From Candidatus Contubernalis alkalaceticus (GTDB taxonomy: Bacteria > Bacillota > Dethiobacteria > SKNC01), in assembly GCF_022558445.1 (NCBI RefSeq), contig NZ_CP054699.1:700001-764000 (forward strand): DNA of 64,000 nucleotides. The letters run 5' to 3'. Position numbers and translations under genes: made by a program. The notes beneath the pieces were generated by a model that was not told the DNA's origin, did no database searches, and worked only from the letters and a program-made list of their open reading frames with translations. Numbering within the stretch: the first letter of the stretch is position 1; every line of letters starts with the position of its first letter. Shown here in pieces: positions 53,034 through 61,916 of the stretch.

Positions 53034-53572
53034 CTATCTAGTATATTTCTCCAAAGCCTTAATGATCTCAGCTTCGAATCTTCCTGGTTCATCCCAGAAA
53101 ACACCATGTGCAGAATGTTCAAACATTATAAATTCTTTGCCTTCAGGCGCAGCTAACTCTTCATAATACTCCTTAACTAATAAAGTAGGGTTATTCATAT
53201 CATATTTACCACAGAAAAATACAATAGGAATATTAACTGCAGGCACTAATTCATCTATCTTCAACAAGACTACCTCATCCCACATGGCATTTAATGAAGT
53301 CGATGAAGCAATCGGCCAAAAAATAAAATCTAAAAAAGTATATTCCCTTGATATCCAAAGAATTTTAGCTTCATGATTATAGCTATCGAAATTATGATAT
53401 ACTCCTCCGTACTTAAGTAAATATTTCCTCTGCTTTTGAGTATTTTTCAATATTTCTTGAGGATTGAAAAAGTCGACTTCCATTTTTTTAAGCTCGCTTA
53501 TTGCTTTCGCATCATTGAGTTCTCGTGCTTGTCTAAGAGTGTAGTCAAGAGACAACTGACTTATACCCGATT
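53034..53572 (-). pseudogene. Alpha/beta hydrolase, C-terminal part (split by IS3)
   Basis: YTLRQARELNDAKAISELKK, NIPIVFFCGKYDMNNPTLLV and EFIMFEHSAHGVFWDEPGRF include the late-strand Asp and catalytic His (HSAH) of an alpha/beta hydrolase. It ends at 53034. The front lies beyond the IS3 element at 54996-55565. Confidence 0.88.
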
Positions 53573-53622
53573 TGTCGGACACACATGAGTTAGGTATAAT
53601 AAATCATGTGGAGGAGATATAA

Positions 53623-53913
53623 ATGTCAAATTATTCAAATAGGTATAGTTATGAATTTAAGAATGATGCCATCAAACTTGTTAAAGAAGATAAACGGTCC
53701 ATTCCAAGTGTTGCAAAGGACCTTGGAATCAATCCCCAGACATTGCGAAACTGGATTAACGAACAAAGGCACCGGGAGAAGCCTGAAACTGCAAGGATTT
53801 CAGAGCTTGAAGCGGAACTTAAGGCCGAAAAACGCAGAAATGCAGAGCTTGAGGAGGCAGTAGCAATATTAAAAAAAGCGACAGCACTTTTCGTGACAAA
53901 AGACCGGAAATAA
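53623..53913 (+). CDS. IS3 transposase OrfA
   Basis: 96 residues. YSYEFKNDAIKLVKEDKRSI then VAKDLGINPQTLRNWINEQR is the DNA-binding helix-turn-helix, followed by a leucine-zipper-like helix (RISELEAELKAEKRRNAELE). A_AAA_G at 53898-53902 could give the -1 frameshift into the OrfB frame, making the OrfAB transposase. Intact. Confidence 0.93.
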   Translation: MSNYSNRYSYEFKNDAIKLVKEDKRSIPSVAKDLGINPQTLRNWINEQRHREKPETARISELEAELKAEKRRNAELEEAVAILKKATALFVTKDRK

Positions 53914-53960
53914 CTTACGCATTTATTAGTAAGCACAGCTCCGAATTTCCGGTTGCGAAT

Positions 53961-54782
53961 ATGTGCACAGTACTTGAAGTAACCCGGAGCAGTTATTATG
54001 ACTGGGAAAATAAAGAACCTAGTAAACGAGATCTTGAAAATCAGGAAATACTTGAAACTGCCCAAGAAAGCTACAATGATAGCGGCGGCATATATGGACT
54101 GGATAAATTACTTGAAGATGTTCGAGAAAAATTCCCCAAATGTGGTCGAAACAGATTGTATAGAATCCAAAAAGAGAACAACCTGTATTCAAAACGTAAG
54201 AGAAAATTTAAAGCTACCACTGACTCAAACCACCAGCTGCCGGTAGCAGAAAACCTTTTAAACCAGGACTTCACAACCGACAGACCAAATGCCGTATGGG
54301 TAACAGATATCAGTTACTTGGACACCTCAGAGGGCTGGCTGTATTTAGCCACCGTTAAAGACATACATACAAAAGATATTGTAGGCTGGGCCACCGCAGA
54401 TAATATGAAAACATCACTTTGCAAAAGAGCACTGGAAAATGCAATTAACCGGTACATGCCCATAGAGGGACTGATTCATCATTCAGATCGCGGGGTCCAA
54501 TATTGCAGTAAAGAATACCAGAAACTACTAAATGAACACGGCATGATATGCAGCATGAGCCGTAAAGGGAACTGTTACGATAATGCCTGTGCCGAGACCT
54601 TTTTCAGCACCATCAAATGTGAAATGCTCTACCATAATAAATATCAGACCCACGAAGAAGCCCATAAAGACATATTCTGGTACATCGAGATCTTTTATAA
54701 CCGCAAAAGGAGACACCAGGCCCTGGGCTACATGACGCCAGCAGGATATAGAGAATCTTTTGCAGAGAAATTAGCTGCTTAA
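53961..54782 (+). CDS. IS3 transposase OrfB
   Basis: 273 residues from ATG (the frame is open back to about 53899 for fusion to OrfA). DDE residues: Asp in VWVTDISYLDT, Asp in IHHSDRGVQYCSKEYQ and Glu in NCYDNACAETFFSTIKCEML. RRHQALGYMTPAGYRE is the usual C-terminal signature. A remnant of the same family lies at 16137. Confidence 0.95.
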   Translation: MCTVLEVTRSSYYDWENKEPSKRDLENQEILETAQESYNDSGGIYGLDKLLEDVREKFPKCGRNRLYRIQKENNLYSKRKRKFKATTDSNHQLPVAENLLNQDFTTDRPNAVWVTDISYLDTSEGWLYLATVKDIHTKDIVGWATADNMKTSLCKRALENAINRYMPIEGLIHHSDRGVQYCSKEYQKLLNEHGMICSMSRKGNCYDNACAETFFSTIKCEMLYHNKYQTHEEAHKDIFWYIEIFYNRKRRHQALGYMTPAGYRESFAEKLAA

Positions 54783-54995
54783 AAGCTCAAACTAACTCAG
54801 GCTGTCAAGGGCGAGCGCAGCGAGTTCAACGGAGGCGCAGCCGGAGACCCTTTACAGCCAAGACGATTTATCACCCTATAGAAGGGCTGCCAATGCCGCA
54901 ATTTGGCATTGGAGCATGACTACAAGAAGGGGGTTTTCGAAATAATCAGCAATTGGCTGAATCTAGGAGAATAGCTAACTTAATAGTGTCCGGTT

Positions 54996-55565
54996 TAACG
55001 GGAAAACCTCAAACAGCTCTCCACGCTGTCCATCAATCATCTGAGCAACACTAATAAAGAGATTATAATCATCAGGATACCTGTCAATAAGCATAATACC
55101 AAGAGCTGTCCCCGCTGAAAATCCGATCAAGCTTATCCTGTCTACATCAAACTTGTCTTTCAGGTATTGAGTAAGTACATGTGCATCCTCAATATTTTGT
55201 TCAAAGTTTAAAGAAGTCTTAGGCTGAAAAATACTAAATGATTTTCCTGCATTACGTTGATCCCAGTTCACTATAATAGCATGATCATTTAAACCTGGAG
55301 AAACTTGATTCAGCAAAGAAAGATTCGCACTTCCTGGTCCACCGTGAAGAAATAAAACAACAGGCTTGTCATTACTAAGAAGCTCTTCGCTTAATGATAT
55401 CCATTGCATTGATCCGTTAATTTCTATTTTTTTTGTAATTAATCGGTCAACAGACCTATCTTTTGATAAAAAGTTTACTACATTACCTAAAACAAGTATA
55501 ACAGACAATATTATCATTATTATTATAATAGTCATCTTTGCTATTACCATCTTTCTGCTAGTCAT
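54996..55565 (-). pseudogene. Alpha/beta hydrolase, N-terminal part (split by IS3)
   Basis: An N-terminal membrane anchor (MTIIIIMIILSVILVLGNVV), oxyanion HGGPG motif (VVLFLHGGPGSANLSLL), VNWDQRNAGKS and nucleophile elbow SLIGFSAGTALGIML. HGGPG suggests a proline-iminopeptidase-like hydrolase facing the outside. The frame is cut by IS3 after GELFEVFP. Confidence 0.88.
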
Positions 55566-55803
55566 AAATTAGTTTCCCTCCTGAATTTCGCACAACTTCT
55601 TATTACCGTCGTGATGTCGTGAATATTACCTATCTTACCTTCATCTAGCTCCTTATACCTTCCTATAGATTTGATAGCGATTATACCTATAATTAGCTCA
55701 TAAACATTTAAAAGTATTGCTGTTACAATCATTTATCTTTCTAGGTTGCCAATTATTTTACCGTAATTATCTCTAAGCAGAGTTTGATTTCTATTATGTG
55801 CTG
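55566..55803. other. Intergenic region
   Basis: No gene seen between the hydrolase start and the family A copy. The upstream AGGGAAACTAATT may include the hydrolase ribosome site. Confidence 0.35.
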
Positions 55804-55868
55804 TTGCCCGGGAGTTTCCGGATCTTGCCCTCTGGCAATTTCCAGAAACTCCCTTTCAGGGTCAGTCC
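55804..55868 (-). repeat. Family A repeat, copy A7
   Basis: Outer stem GGGAGTTTC (55810-55818) with GAAACTCCC (55845-55853), a perfect 9 bp that differs from the common stem; TTGCC and GGCAA inside. 55869-56096 shows no gene. Confidence 0.88.
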
Positions 55869-56096
55869 GAAGCGCCGGGATAAACCGGCATAGAGAAGGG
55901 AATGAAAGAGTCCCACGTGAAAGGAATAGCTGAACCATCACGGCGCATGCTCTCACCATCCTGATAATTATACTTATAATATACCTATAATTTTAGCTTA
56001 TATTACCTATATTGTCAAATACTTCTAGCCATACCCGTGCCATCAGCTTTTATAAAATAAACAGAACGCAGCATTAATAATTCTGCGCTCTGTTTA

Positions 56097-56573
56097 TTAA
56101 ACATCCTCATAGGGGATTTCGTTTTCCTTACACCAGTCACGAGCTATCTTTCTTAATTCCTTTTCTTTAAACTCATACCACTGATCTGCAACTCCATAAC
56201 GATAAATCGCATCTTTAAAACGTCGGAATGCACCTCTACCCTGAATTAAGTCACACAGTTTTGCCGAAAGTCTCTCATCTTCAACCGAGAAGCAAAATTG
56301 TTCCATAATCTGATATTCATTAATCTCAAATTCCTCCGGCAAACTTACAAAGTCATCTTCATTCTCCACAATGAGTCCGGCTTGTCTGATACACTCCTTT
56401 TCCCATTCCTGAAATTCCCGATAGTAATTATCTTCTTCCTCATCCCAGACAATCCGCATATATTCATCTTCAACCGCAACTATCCCACCGGTTTTTATGT
56501 TTAGATAATACTGCGTCTCCTGAGTCCGGCAATCAAACACATCCACCAAATCCTGAATTTTAACCGGCTTCAT
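56097..56573 (-). CDS. UPF0158 family protein
   Basis: 158 residues, acidic, cytosolic. KIQDLVDVFDCRTQETQYYL then NIKTGGIVAVEDE and the C-terminal IQGRGAFRRFKDAIYRYGVA then DQWYEFKEKELRKIARDWCK are UPF0158 signatures. The function is unknown. It lies just downstream of the HEAT-like and pRiA4b genes on the same strand, 80 bp away, possibly one operon. Confidence 0.88.
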   Translation of the reverse strand: MKPVKIQDLVDVFDCRTQETQYYLNIKTGGIVAVEDEYMRIVWDEEEDNYYREFQEWEKECIRQAGLIVENEDDFVSLPEEFEINEYQIMEQFCFSVEDERLSAKLCDLIQGRGAFRRFKDAIYRYGVADQWYEFKEKELRKIARDWCKENEIPYEDV

Positions 56574-56653
56574 TACTGTACCTCCCTATAAAGCCCTTTC
56601 AATTTCTTCTTTCCGAGCACGAAATAAAATAATCCTACAGATTTTCACCATCC

Positions 56654-57409
56654 TTACAAACGCCAAAAGTTATCATATTCCGGCTCAAGCAGTTCCTCGA
56701 TTCTTTTCTTAATCTTATAACTAAACTCCTTCTCCGCCAAAAGGTTTTCAACCGGCTCACTTATAAGCTCCATGGGGAAACTCCTAAGCTTTTTTAGAAT
56801 CGCTGTGTACAGCTGCCTGGTCACATTATTAGAAGTCGAACGCTTTAACTCATATACCAATGCCTTGACGGTTTCTGCATCATGAACGTGTGATATTGCA
56901 GCAACTATTTTTACTCGGGTATGAACATCTTCAAGCTCTTCTGCCGCCGGCAACCGGTTGTAGAAATCCAGCAACCCCAAATAGGCACTCGCGTTATTAA
57001 AGCAAATATAGTTATACAAAGTTTTTACCGCCCTATTAATATTGTTACGGTCTGGATCGGATAGCATAGTGAGAATATCATCCATTGGCCGGGTCCTTAA
57101 GCTCTCTAACAACTCATCCTCATCTTTTTCTTCAAAAATCTCAATAATCTCAGCTTCTACGTACTGGGAACACACTTCCCGGTTACAGTCAAATCTTTTT
57201 TCCAGGTACAACTCATAACAACAGTCAAAGCCCCTGCTATCATAAATCTCATCTACAAACGGTAAAAACGCTTCATCCTTCATACATACACCTAGATTTT
57301 CCACACCCACTTCCATAAAAAAGTTGCTGCAACTAGAGCAATTTTTTTCCAGATCCACTGCGTTCACATCCATATCCTTCGCTGTCTTATCCGCCAGCAA
57401 AATATGCAA
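56654..57409 (-). CDS. Cysteine-containing HEAT/ARM-like partner protein
   Basis: 251 residues, cytosolic. The N-terminal part has CSSCSNFF, LGVC, DCCYELYLEKRFDCNREVC (seven or more Cys within 80 residues, a possible metal site). The rest is all-helical with repeats of HEAT type (AAEELEDVHTRVKIVAAISH, VKALVYELKRSTSNNVTRQL). It begins 13 bp after the pRiA4b gene, so they are co-transcribed. No known function. Confidence 0.7.
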   Translation of the reverse strand: MHILLADKTAKDMDVNAVDLEKNCSSCSNFFMEVGVENLGVCMKDEAFLPFVDEIYDSRGFDCCYELYLEKRFDCNREVCSQYVEAEIIEIFEEKDEDELLESLRTRPMDDILTMLSDPDRNNINRAVKTLYNYICFNNASAYLGLLDFYNRLPAAEELEDVHTRVKIVAAISHVHDAETVKALVYELKRSTSNNVTRQLYTAILKKLRSFPMELISEPVENLLAEKEFSYKIKKRIEELLEPEYDNFWRL

Positions 57410-57422
57410 AAACAGCCCCCCG

Positions 57423-58517
57423 TTATTGTCTCAGGACATTTCTTAGCCTTCTGTTTACAATATCTATATCAAAATCCCTGTGCCACTGACTTCTGGCCCA
57501 TGCAAGGGTGCTTTTATGTTCTTCATGCTGCGGATCAGCTATAATCTTTAAAAACTCCTCATAACCATGCACACCACCCACATCTTCAGGAGGGGCATTG
57601 CCCTCACCCATAATGCAGACAGGATAATTATTGTCATGGCCGGCAATAACCCGCTGTTCTTTTATTTCATGCTCCCAGCTGTCACCGTAATCATACAGAT
57701 AAACTATTTTATACTGCTCCCCGAGATAGTCTCTCAAGCTTACATCATAATCCAAAAGCGTCTCACAATCCTGGAATGATCCATCCATATCCTCATACTC
57801 GCTGACTACCTCGACAACACACTGCCCCGACTCATCAGTGATTCTAAAATTATACAGGTGAGAACTGTTCCAGTCAAAAGCAACCTGCAGTATTTCATGC
57901 AGTTGGTTAAAAGTAATATCCACCGGGGTAACAATTCTTCGCCATGCCGTATTGCTGTTCAGATTAAGCTTAACCATTAAATCAACCGCCTCACAACTGA
58001 TAACCGGATCACCTGCAAATTTCTCAAAATCATTAAGCAAGAGGATGTGCGGATGTTCATAGTCTTTCTTTTCGCGCACTGTTATATAGTCATTATTCAT
58101 CTTATCTGAAACCCTCTTTTGATAAGGAATATCTGGGTCAAACAGATCACCAAAATATCCTACATATTCACAGGCCTTGTTAAGCCGTGCAACATAACTG
58201 CGGCCCCTGGTCTTTGTAAATACCGGCTCCCCGGTAGACTGAATATATCTTTCAATGGTTTCTTCCTTAATCTTTTCATCCCGCAGACACTTTTTAATCC
58301 CTTCAGTCACCAACTCACGGAAAATCTTAAAATCCTTTGCTTTTAAACCCTGCAGCACAAAACCGAACCTGTTGCTGTCATTTACCACAACAACAGTCTT
58401 TCTTCTGTTAACGTTAATCAGATTTGCACTCCAGCAAAAAAAGTCATTGTCCTCAGACCCGTTTTCAACAGCAACTCCCAGTTCACTCTGCAGCTTTTTT
58501 GTCAGACATATTTGCAT
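57423..58517 (-). CDS. DUF6933 + plasmid pRiA4b ORF-3-like protein, copy 2
   Basis: 364 residues from ATG at 58517 (GGAGGCGGAAAT), the same start as copy 1; the frame is open upstream but not homologous there. DUF6933-like N-terminus (MQICLTKKLQSELGV, KTVVVVNDSNRFGFVLQG) and pRiA4b C-terminus (YLYDYGDSWEHEIKEQ, PPEDVGGVHGYEEFL). Copies 1 and 2 differ at only about a dozen residues, mostly conservative, so both have probably been under selection. Confidence 0.87.
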   Translation of the reverse strand: MQICLTKKLQSELGVAVENGSEDNDFFCWSANLINVNRRKTVVVVNDSNRFGFVLQGLKAKDFKIFRELVTEGIKKCLRDEKIKEETIERYIQSTGEPVFTKTRGRSYVARLNKACEYVGYFGDLFDPDIPYQKRVSDKMNNDYITVREKKDYEHPHILLLNDFEKFAGDPVISCEAVDLMVKLNLNSNTAWRRIVTPVDITFNQLHEILQVAFDWNSSHLYNFRITDESGQCVVEVVSEYEDMDGSFQDCETLLDYDVSLRDYLGEQYKIVYLYDYGDSWEHEIKEQRVIAGHDNNYPVCIMGEGNAPPEDVGGVHGYEEFLKIIADPQHEEHKSTLAWARSQWHRDFDIDIVNRRLRNVLRQ

Positions 58518-58813
58518 ATTTCCGCCTCCGTTACAGTATCTCTTCGAAACCCGCGAACAGGATGAGTAAAACACAAGCGGGATGCCAACTTAACTAACCG
58601 GTCACTATTCCAAAATCTGATTCACTCAGGTTTCTACATTATATATTTCCTCTTCTTCCAGAGCCACGAAACAATGTCCCGTTTTTGAGCAGTTTGTCTT
58701 TTCTCAATAAAACACGATTCCCAAAGGTAAAAAAATGGGTAAATGACGCCAATAATGAATAGTTGTCCCAATATAATATTAATCGTAGCACTAAAAATAT
58801 AACCTTATGTTCT

Positions 58814-59539
58814 CTAATTTACTAATTTAGCAATGAATGTTCTCTTATCAGGCACAGTATAATAGACTGCATCATTCGAATCCCGATTTATACCTGCTCT
58901 GACCGTCCTGCCGTCCTGTTTAATTAACCCCAACTTCTTCAGGGTATAAATTAAATGAATAACCAGCGATCGATTGTTATGAAAAGCCTCACATATTTTA
59001 GATATTTTAACTCCATGTTCCTGTCCCCTCAGGTATCTTAAAAGCTTAATCATATCTGCAGTCAGGTATCTTTCCATCAAGTATAAATCAATATCCTCTT
59101 CACTTAATTCCGGATAAGTTTCCTGAATGCCTTTTTTTATCACATCAACATAATCCATGCTTGGAATCACATCTTTCATTTTGTGTGGTGTATGGGTAAA
59201 TGTAAAAATTGGTATCTCATTTTCATTACCTAATTCCACTACTTCGTTATACCAGTTCTTTGAACTTCCTTCTAGTTTATGAATATCCATGAACTGCTGC
59301 TTCGTAATCAAATACATTTTTCCATAAGCTTTTCCTTCTTTTTGTACGTCCAGAAAGGCTACTCCTTGATTATTCCAGGTGGAACTACGATTTGAGAAAT
59401 ATATTGGATGCTCCAGGATTAATGGCCTCTCATCTTTTGGCGGAGTTTTATCTTTGCAGTTTACGATATACCTCATGAACCGCTCTTTGTTAACGTTGGA
59501 CCCATAGGATGCATACCAGACAAGATTTTTAAGGTCCAT
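58814..59539 (-). CDS. GGCT-like protein with C-terminal winged-helix-like domain
   Basis: About 241 residues from MDLKNLVWYASYGSNVNKER. The YGSN loop and EHPIYFSNRSSTWNNQGVAF parallel the 458 protein (EHPLYFAGYSRRWGGGVAFI). The C-terminal 70 residues (YLRGQEHGVKISKICEAFHN then NRSLVIHLIYTLKKLGLIKQ) read as a winged helix. The frame continues upstream (KVKIDYEHQPWVEGITKQ), the linker to a first GGCT domain whose DNA (59600-59760) is broken. So this is the surviving half of a larger protein, perhaps translated from the internal ATG. Confidence 0.7.
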   Translation of the reverse strand: MDLKNLVWYASYGSNVNKERFMRYIVNCKDKTPPKDERPLILEHPIYFSNRSSTWNNQGVAFLDVQKEGKAYGKMYLITKQQFMDIHKLEGSSKNWYNEVVELGNENEIPIFTFTHTPHKMKDVIPSMDYVDVIKKGIQETYPELSEEDIDLYLMERYLTADMIKLLRYLRGQEHGVKISKICEAFHNNRSLVIHLIYTLKKLGLIKQDGRTVRAGINRDSNDAVYYTVPDKRTFIAKLVN

Positions 59540-59589
59540 TTGTTTTGTTATGCCTTCAACCCACGGCTGATGCTCATAATCAATTTTTA

Positions 59590-59760
59590 CCTTACAGGGC
59601 ATACCCTTTCAATGTACATTCTCCTAGATATTTTGCATCATCCACATACGCCTGTCCTTTTCGTTTTTTTTTTTCATCAGAGTGCCGTAGACGAACAGGT
59701 TAACTTCTTTCCCTTGGAATTCCTTAGTATTAATTTCTTTTGGCCTATGATAATTTTTTT
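59590..59760 (-). pseudogene. First GGCT domain, broken
   Basis: MEKNYHRPKEINTKEFQGKE then VNLFVYGTLMKKK carries a GGCT YGTLM loop. After a frameshift in an A-run it continues GQAYVDDAKYLGECTLKGYA-L and stops. The second half of the domain is deleted here but partly kept at 33023-33235. Confidence 0.75.
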
Positions 59761-59890
59761 CCATTAAAATTGCTCCCCCATAGACGTATTAAAAAAGCTT
59801 GGTCATTTCGTTATTCTTCACAAAGCATTTAATTCCTGTTAAATCAGTTTTTAACAGTACATGTCATTATTTTGGTCATACTACCTTTGA

Positions 59891-60039
59891 AAGCCCGTTG
59901 TTCCGGTTAAATATCAGCCCACCAAAAAACTCTTTGCGCAGGCAGACTTCCTTTGCCAGACAGATTATTTCTTGCCCCATTATTTCCGTCATTGTTTAAA
60001 TGTACCGCCTTTCAACCTTTTTGTTTAACACTTGTTTAC
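59891..60039 (-). other. Unassigned minus-strand fragment
   Basis: A short open stretch (MTEIMGQEIICLAKEVCLRK then EFFGGLIFNRNNGLSK) begins right where duplication Z ends. It is unrecognised. Confidence 0.3.
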
Positions 60040-60250
60040 GCTCAAAATTTATCATGTATTACATAAATAAGAAACACACAAGATTTTCACAAACCTTTCA
60101 AACAGGTTTAAACGCTTAAAATATAGTTCTTTGAACTCCTGAATTCCCAGGCTTTTATCAAATAGGTTAGTTACAAGGACTTCTTCCTCTCCGGATTCTA
60201 AGATAAACCTAAATACTCTTATACTTAGCTTAGGATGTCTTTACTCCCTA
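60040..60250 (-). pseudogene. IS4-family transposase remnant
   Basis: Minus strand: KLSIRVFRFILESGEEEVLV then TNLFDKSLGIQEFKELYFKR, the segment with the catalytic Glu region of IS4/IS231-type transposases (TNLxxxxxxxxExKELYxxRW). No other part is found. 60251-60400 holds the promoter region of the next pair. Confidence 0.7.
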
Positions 60251-60401
60251 CATCTAAACTGAAAGTGTAGGTGGGGGGTGTTTACTGCCAGGGATAGAAT
60301 ATAATTACAAAAACTAAGGATGCTGCGCACTAAATATCATTGAAAATATCACAATATCATGATAAAATTAAAATTAGGGGAAAATTAAGGAGGTCATATA
60401 G

Positions 60402-60677
60402 ATGATAATAGGTAAAAGTCGCATAACCGGAAAAGGACAGATGCAGCTACCTGCAAAAATTCGCAGAATAATTGGCGCTGAAATAGGAGATGAACTAATT
60501 TTCAAACAAAAGAATAATGGTGAAATTGTTGTGAAACTGGTAAAAAAACAAAGCTTATCAGAATTGGCAGGGATTTTACCGGTAAAGAAAAAATTTGCTG
60601 GAATTGAAACAGAGGAGAGAAGAACTAGAGAAAAAGTTGCAGAAAAGGCTGGTAAGTATAATGAAGAAAGAAATTAA
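60402..60677 (+). CDS. SpoVT/AbrB-type antitoxin
   Basis: 91 residues. SRITGKGQMQLPAKIRRIIG then AEIGDELIFKQKNNGEIVVK is a swapped-hairpin AbrB DNA-binding domain; the tail (LPVKKKFAGIETEERRTREK) would bind the toxin. AAGGAGG precedes ATG. It overlaps the PIN gene by 17 bp. It is an expected autorepressor and antitoxin. Confidence 0.87.
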   Translation: MIIGKSRITGKGQMQLPAKIRRIIGAEIGDELIFKQKNNGEIVVKLVKKQSLSELAGILPVKKKFAGIETEERRTREKVAEKAGKYNEERN

Positions 60678-61086
60678 CAAAGGTTGGCTCGATACAAATG
60701 TTATATTACGATATTTGATTAAAGACAACGAAAAAATGTTTCAAGCAGTAAGGCGTCTTTTTTTAAAAGCTGAAAAAGGTGAGTTATTCTTATATATTCA
60801 CTCTATTACCATTGCTGAACTTGTATGGACTTTAGAAAGTTTTTATGAATATAAAAAAGAGGAAATTGTAAATGTTCTTACAAGATTTATTAATGCAGAA
60901 GGCATCGAGGTTTCGGAAAAAGAAACAGTTCAAAATGCCCTGATTCTCTACCTGGATGCTAATGTAGATTATATAGACGCTTATCTAGCCTCCCATGCAG
61001 CATCTTCAGATATACCTACCATTTTTACTTTGGACAAGAAACATTTCAGCCGGCTTACGAAGGATGCGGTGTTTCCTGATTCATAG
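60661..61086 (+). CDS. PIN-domain toxin, second pair
   Basis: 141 residues from ATG 60661, inside the end of the antitoxin gene. Acidic PIN residues: Asp in GWLDTNVILRYLI, Glu in ITIAELVWTLESF, Asp in VDYIDAYLASHA and Asp in IFTLDKKHF. A predicted Mg-dependent RNase held in check by the AbrB-type protein. Intact. A family A repeat starts 4 bp after its stop codon. Confidence 0.88.
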   Translation: MKKEINKGWLDTNVILRYLIKDNEKMFQAVRRLFLKAEKGELFLYIHSITIAELVWTLESFYEYKKEEIVNVLTRFINAEGIEVSEKETVQNALILYLDANVDYIDAYLASHAASSDIPTIFTLDKKHFSRLTKDAVFPDS

Positions 61087-61089
61087 TCA

Positions 61090-61155
61090 TTGGCGGGGGA
61101 TTGACCCCATTGATTCTGGAAATTGCCGAAGGCAAGGGCCGGAATCTCCGGGCAG
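61090..61155 (+). repeat. Family A repeat, copy A8
   Basis: GGGGGATTGACCCC, then a shortened outer stem GATTC (61112-61116) with GAATC (61142-61146) around TTGCC-GAA-GGCAA. It starts directly after the toxin gene. Confidence 0.85.
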
Positions 61156-61308
61156 CATTATCAGATGGTGAAGAAAAATAAAAACACTTAGTAATGCAGG
61201 ACATTCAATAATTACCTTCTAAAAAAATATGGATAGAAAGCTGTTACACATTTTGTGTTATAAAAATTTTGAAGGTTATATGTAATTTTCTTTTGAAAGG
61301 TGGTTATG

Positions 61309-61785
61309 ATGAGGGTTCCAAAACTACTTAAAGCTGATGTAGAAAGAGCTTTAATTTATGCCTACTACCGATTAGTAAAGGATTGTCAAGTTAGTATGGA
61401 TATTCCGGATGAAAACATAATCCCTGTAGTAGCGTTTGCACATAAAACAAGTGAAATTTATGCAATGGACTTTTCCAGCACCTATCAATTTGCTGAGAAG
61501 GTAAAGCCTTCAACCAGAGTTCGCTGGATACGTAATAAAACAGAACAGATGCTGCGATATGCAGAATTTGCAGTAATTCAGCATAATATTGAATACAAAG
61601 CATTATATGAAATATGGTGTTTTATACCTCCAAACAACAGGGTGATAGATGCGGTAGAGGCTGCAGCTAAAGAAAATCTGCCGGTAAGCCTGATCAGCCA
61701 TGATGCTGTAAACGATAGGATCAGGCAGGTAGCTTCATTAGAGCATTTAAAAGATGACATTATATATAACAACGCTTTTCTTTAG
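61309..61785 (+). CDS. Conserved-looking protein of unknown function (duplicated segment)
   Basis: 158 residues from ATG 61309, seven bases after GAAAGGTGG. Cytosolic alpha/beta: KLLKADVERALIYAYYRLVK, DFSSTYQFAEKVKPSTRVRW, IRNKTEQMLRYAEFAVIQHN and NRVIDAVEAAAKENLPVSLI. Pieces of a paralogue occur at 229 and 22975, so the gene has been copied at least twice. No family recognised. It could form an operon with the next gene, 131 bp away. Confidence 0.6.
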   Translation: MRVPKLLKADVERALIYAYYRLVKDCQVSMDIPDENIIPVVAFAHKTSEIYAMDFSSTYQFAEKVKPSTRVRWIRNKTEQMLRYAEFAVIQHNIEYKALYEIWCFIPPNNRVIDAVEAAAKENLPVSLISHDAVNDRIRQVASLEHLKDDIIYNNAFL

Positions 61786-61916
61786 GCAGCCAGGCTGATG
61801 CGGGAAGCAGGGGTATTCTAAAAGAATAATAAAGTATCGTGATTGAGAAAGAAACATTTACAAAAACTTCGTACAGCCAAATGAATTAAACATGGAGGTA
61901 AGGAGGATTAAAATAT

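Larger units (their letters stand above)
53573..54995 (+). mobile_element. IS3-family insertion sequence
   Basis: About 1.42 kb. Ends TGTCGGACACACATGAGTTAG on the left and, inverted, AACCGGACACTATTAAGTTAG on the right, an imperfect repeat with CGGACAC in common. Exact ends and a 3-4 bp target copy are not clear. Both transposase frames are open. Confidence 0.88.
56645..59890 (-). repeat. Segmental duplication Z, better-preserved copy
   Basis: Counterpart of 30490-33385. It carries intact HEAT-like and DUF6933-pRiA4b genes and a partly intact two-domain GGCT gene. Confidence 0.88.

Noticed and set aside
3763-61155. Family A repeats as ordinary rho-independent terminators
   Set aside because: They form strong hairpins, but no T-run follows and they lie in both orientations relative to neighbouring genes.
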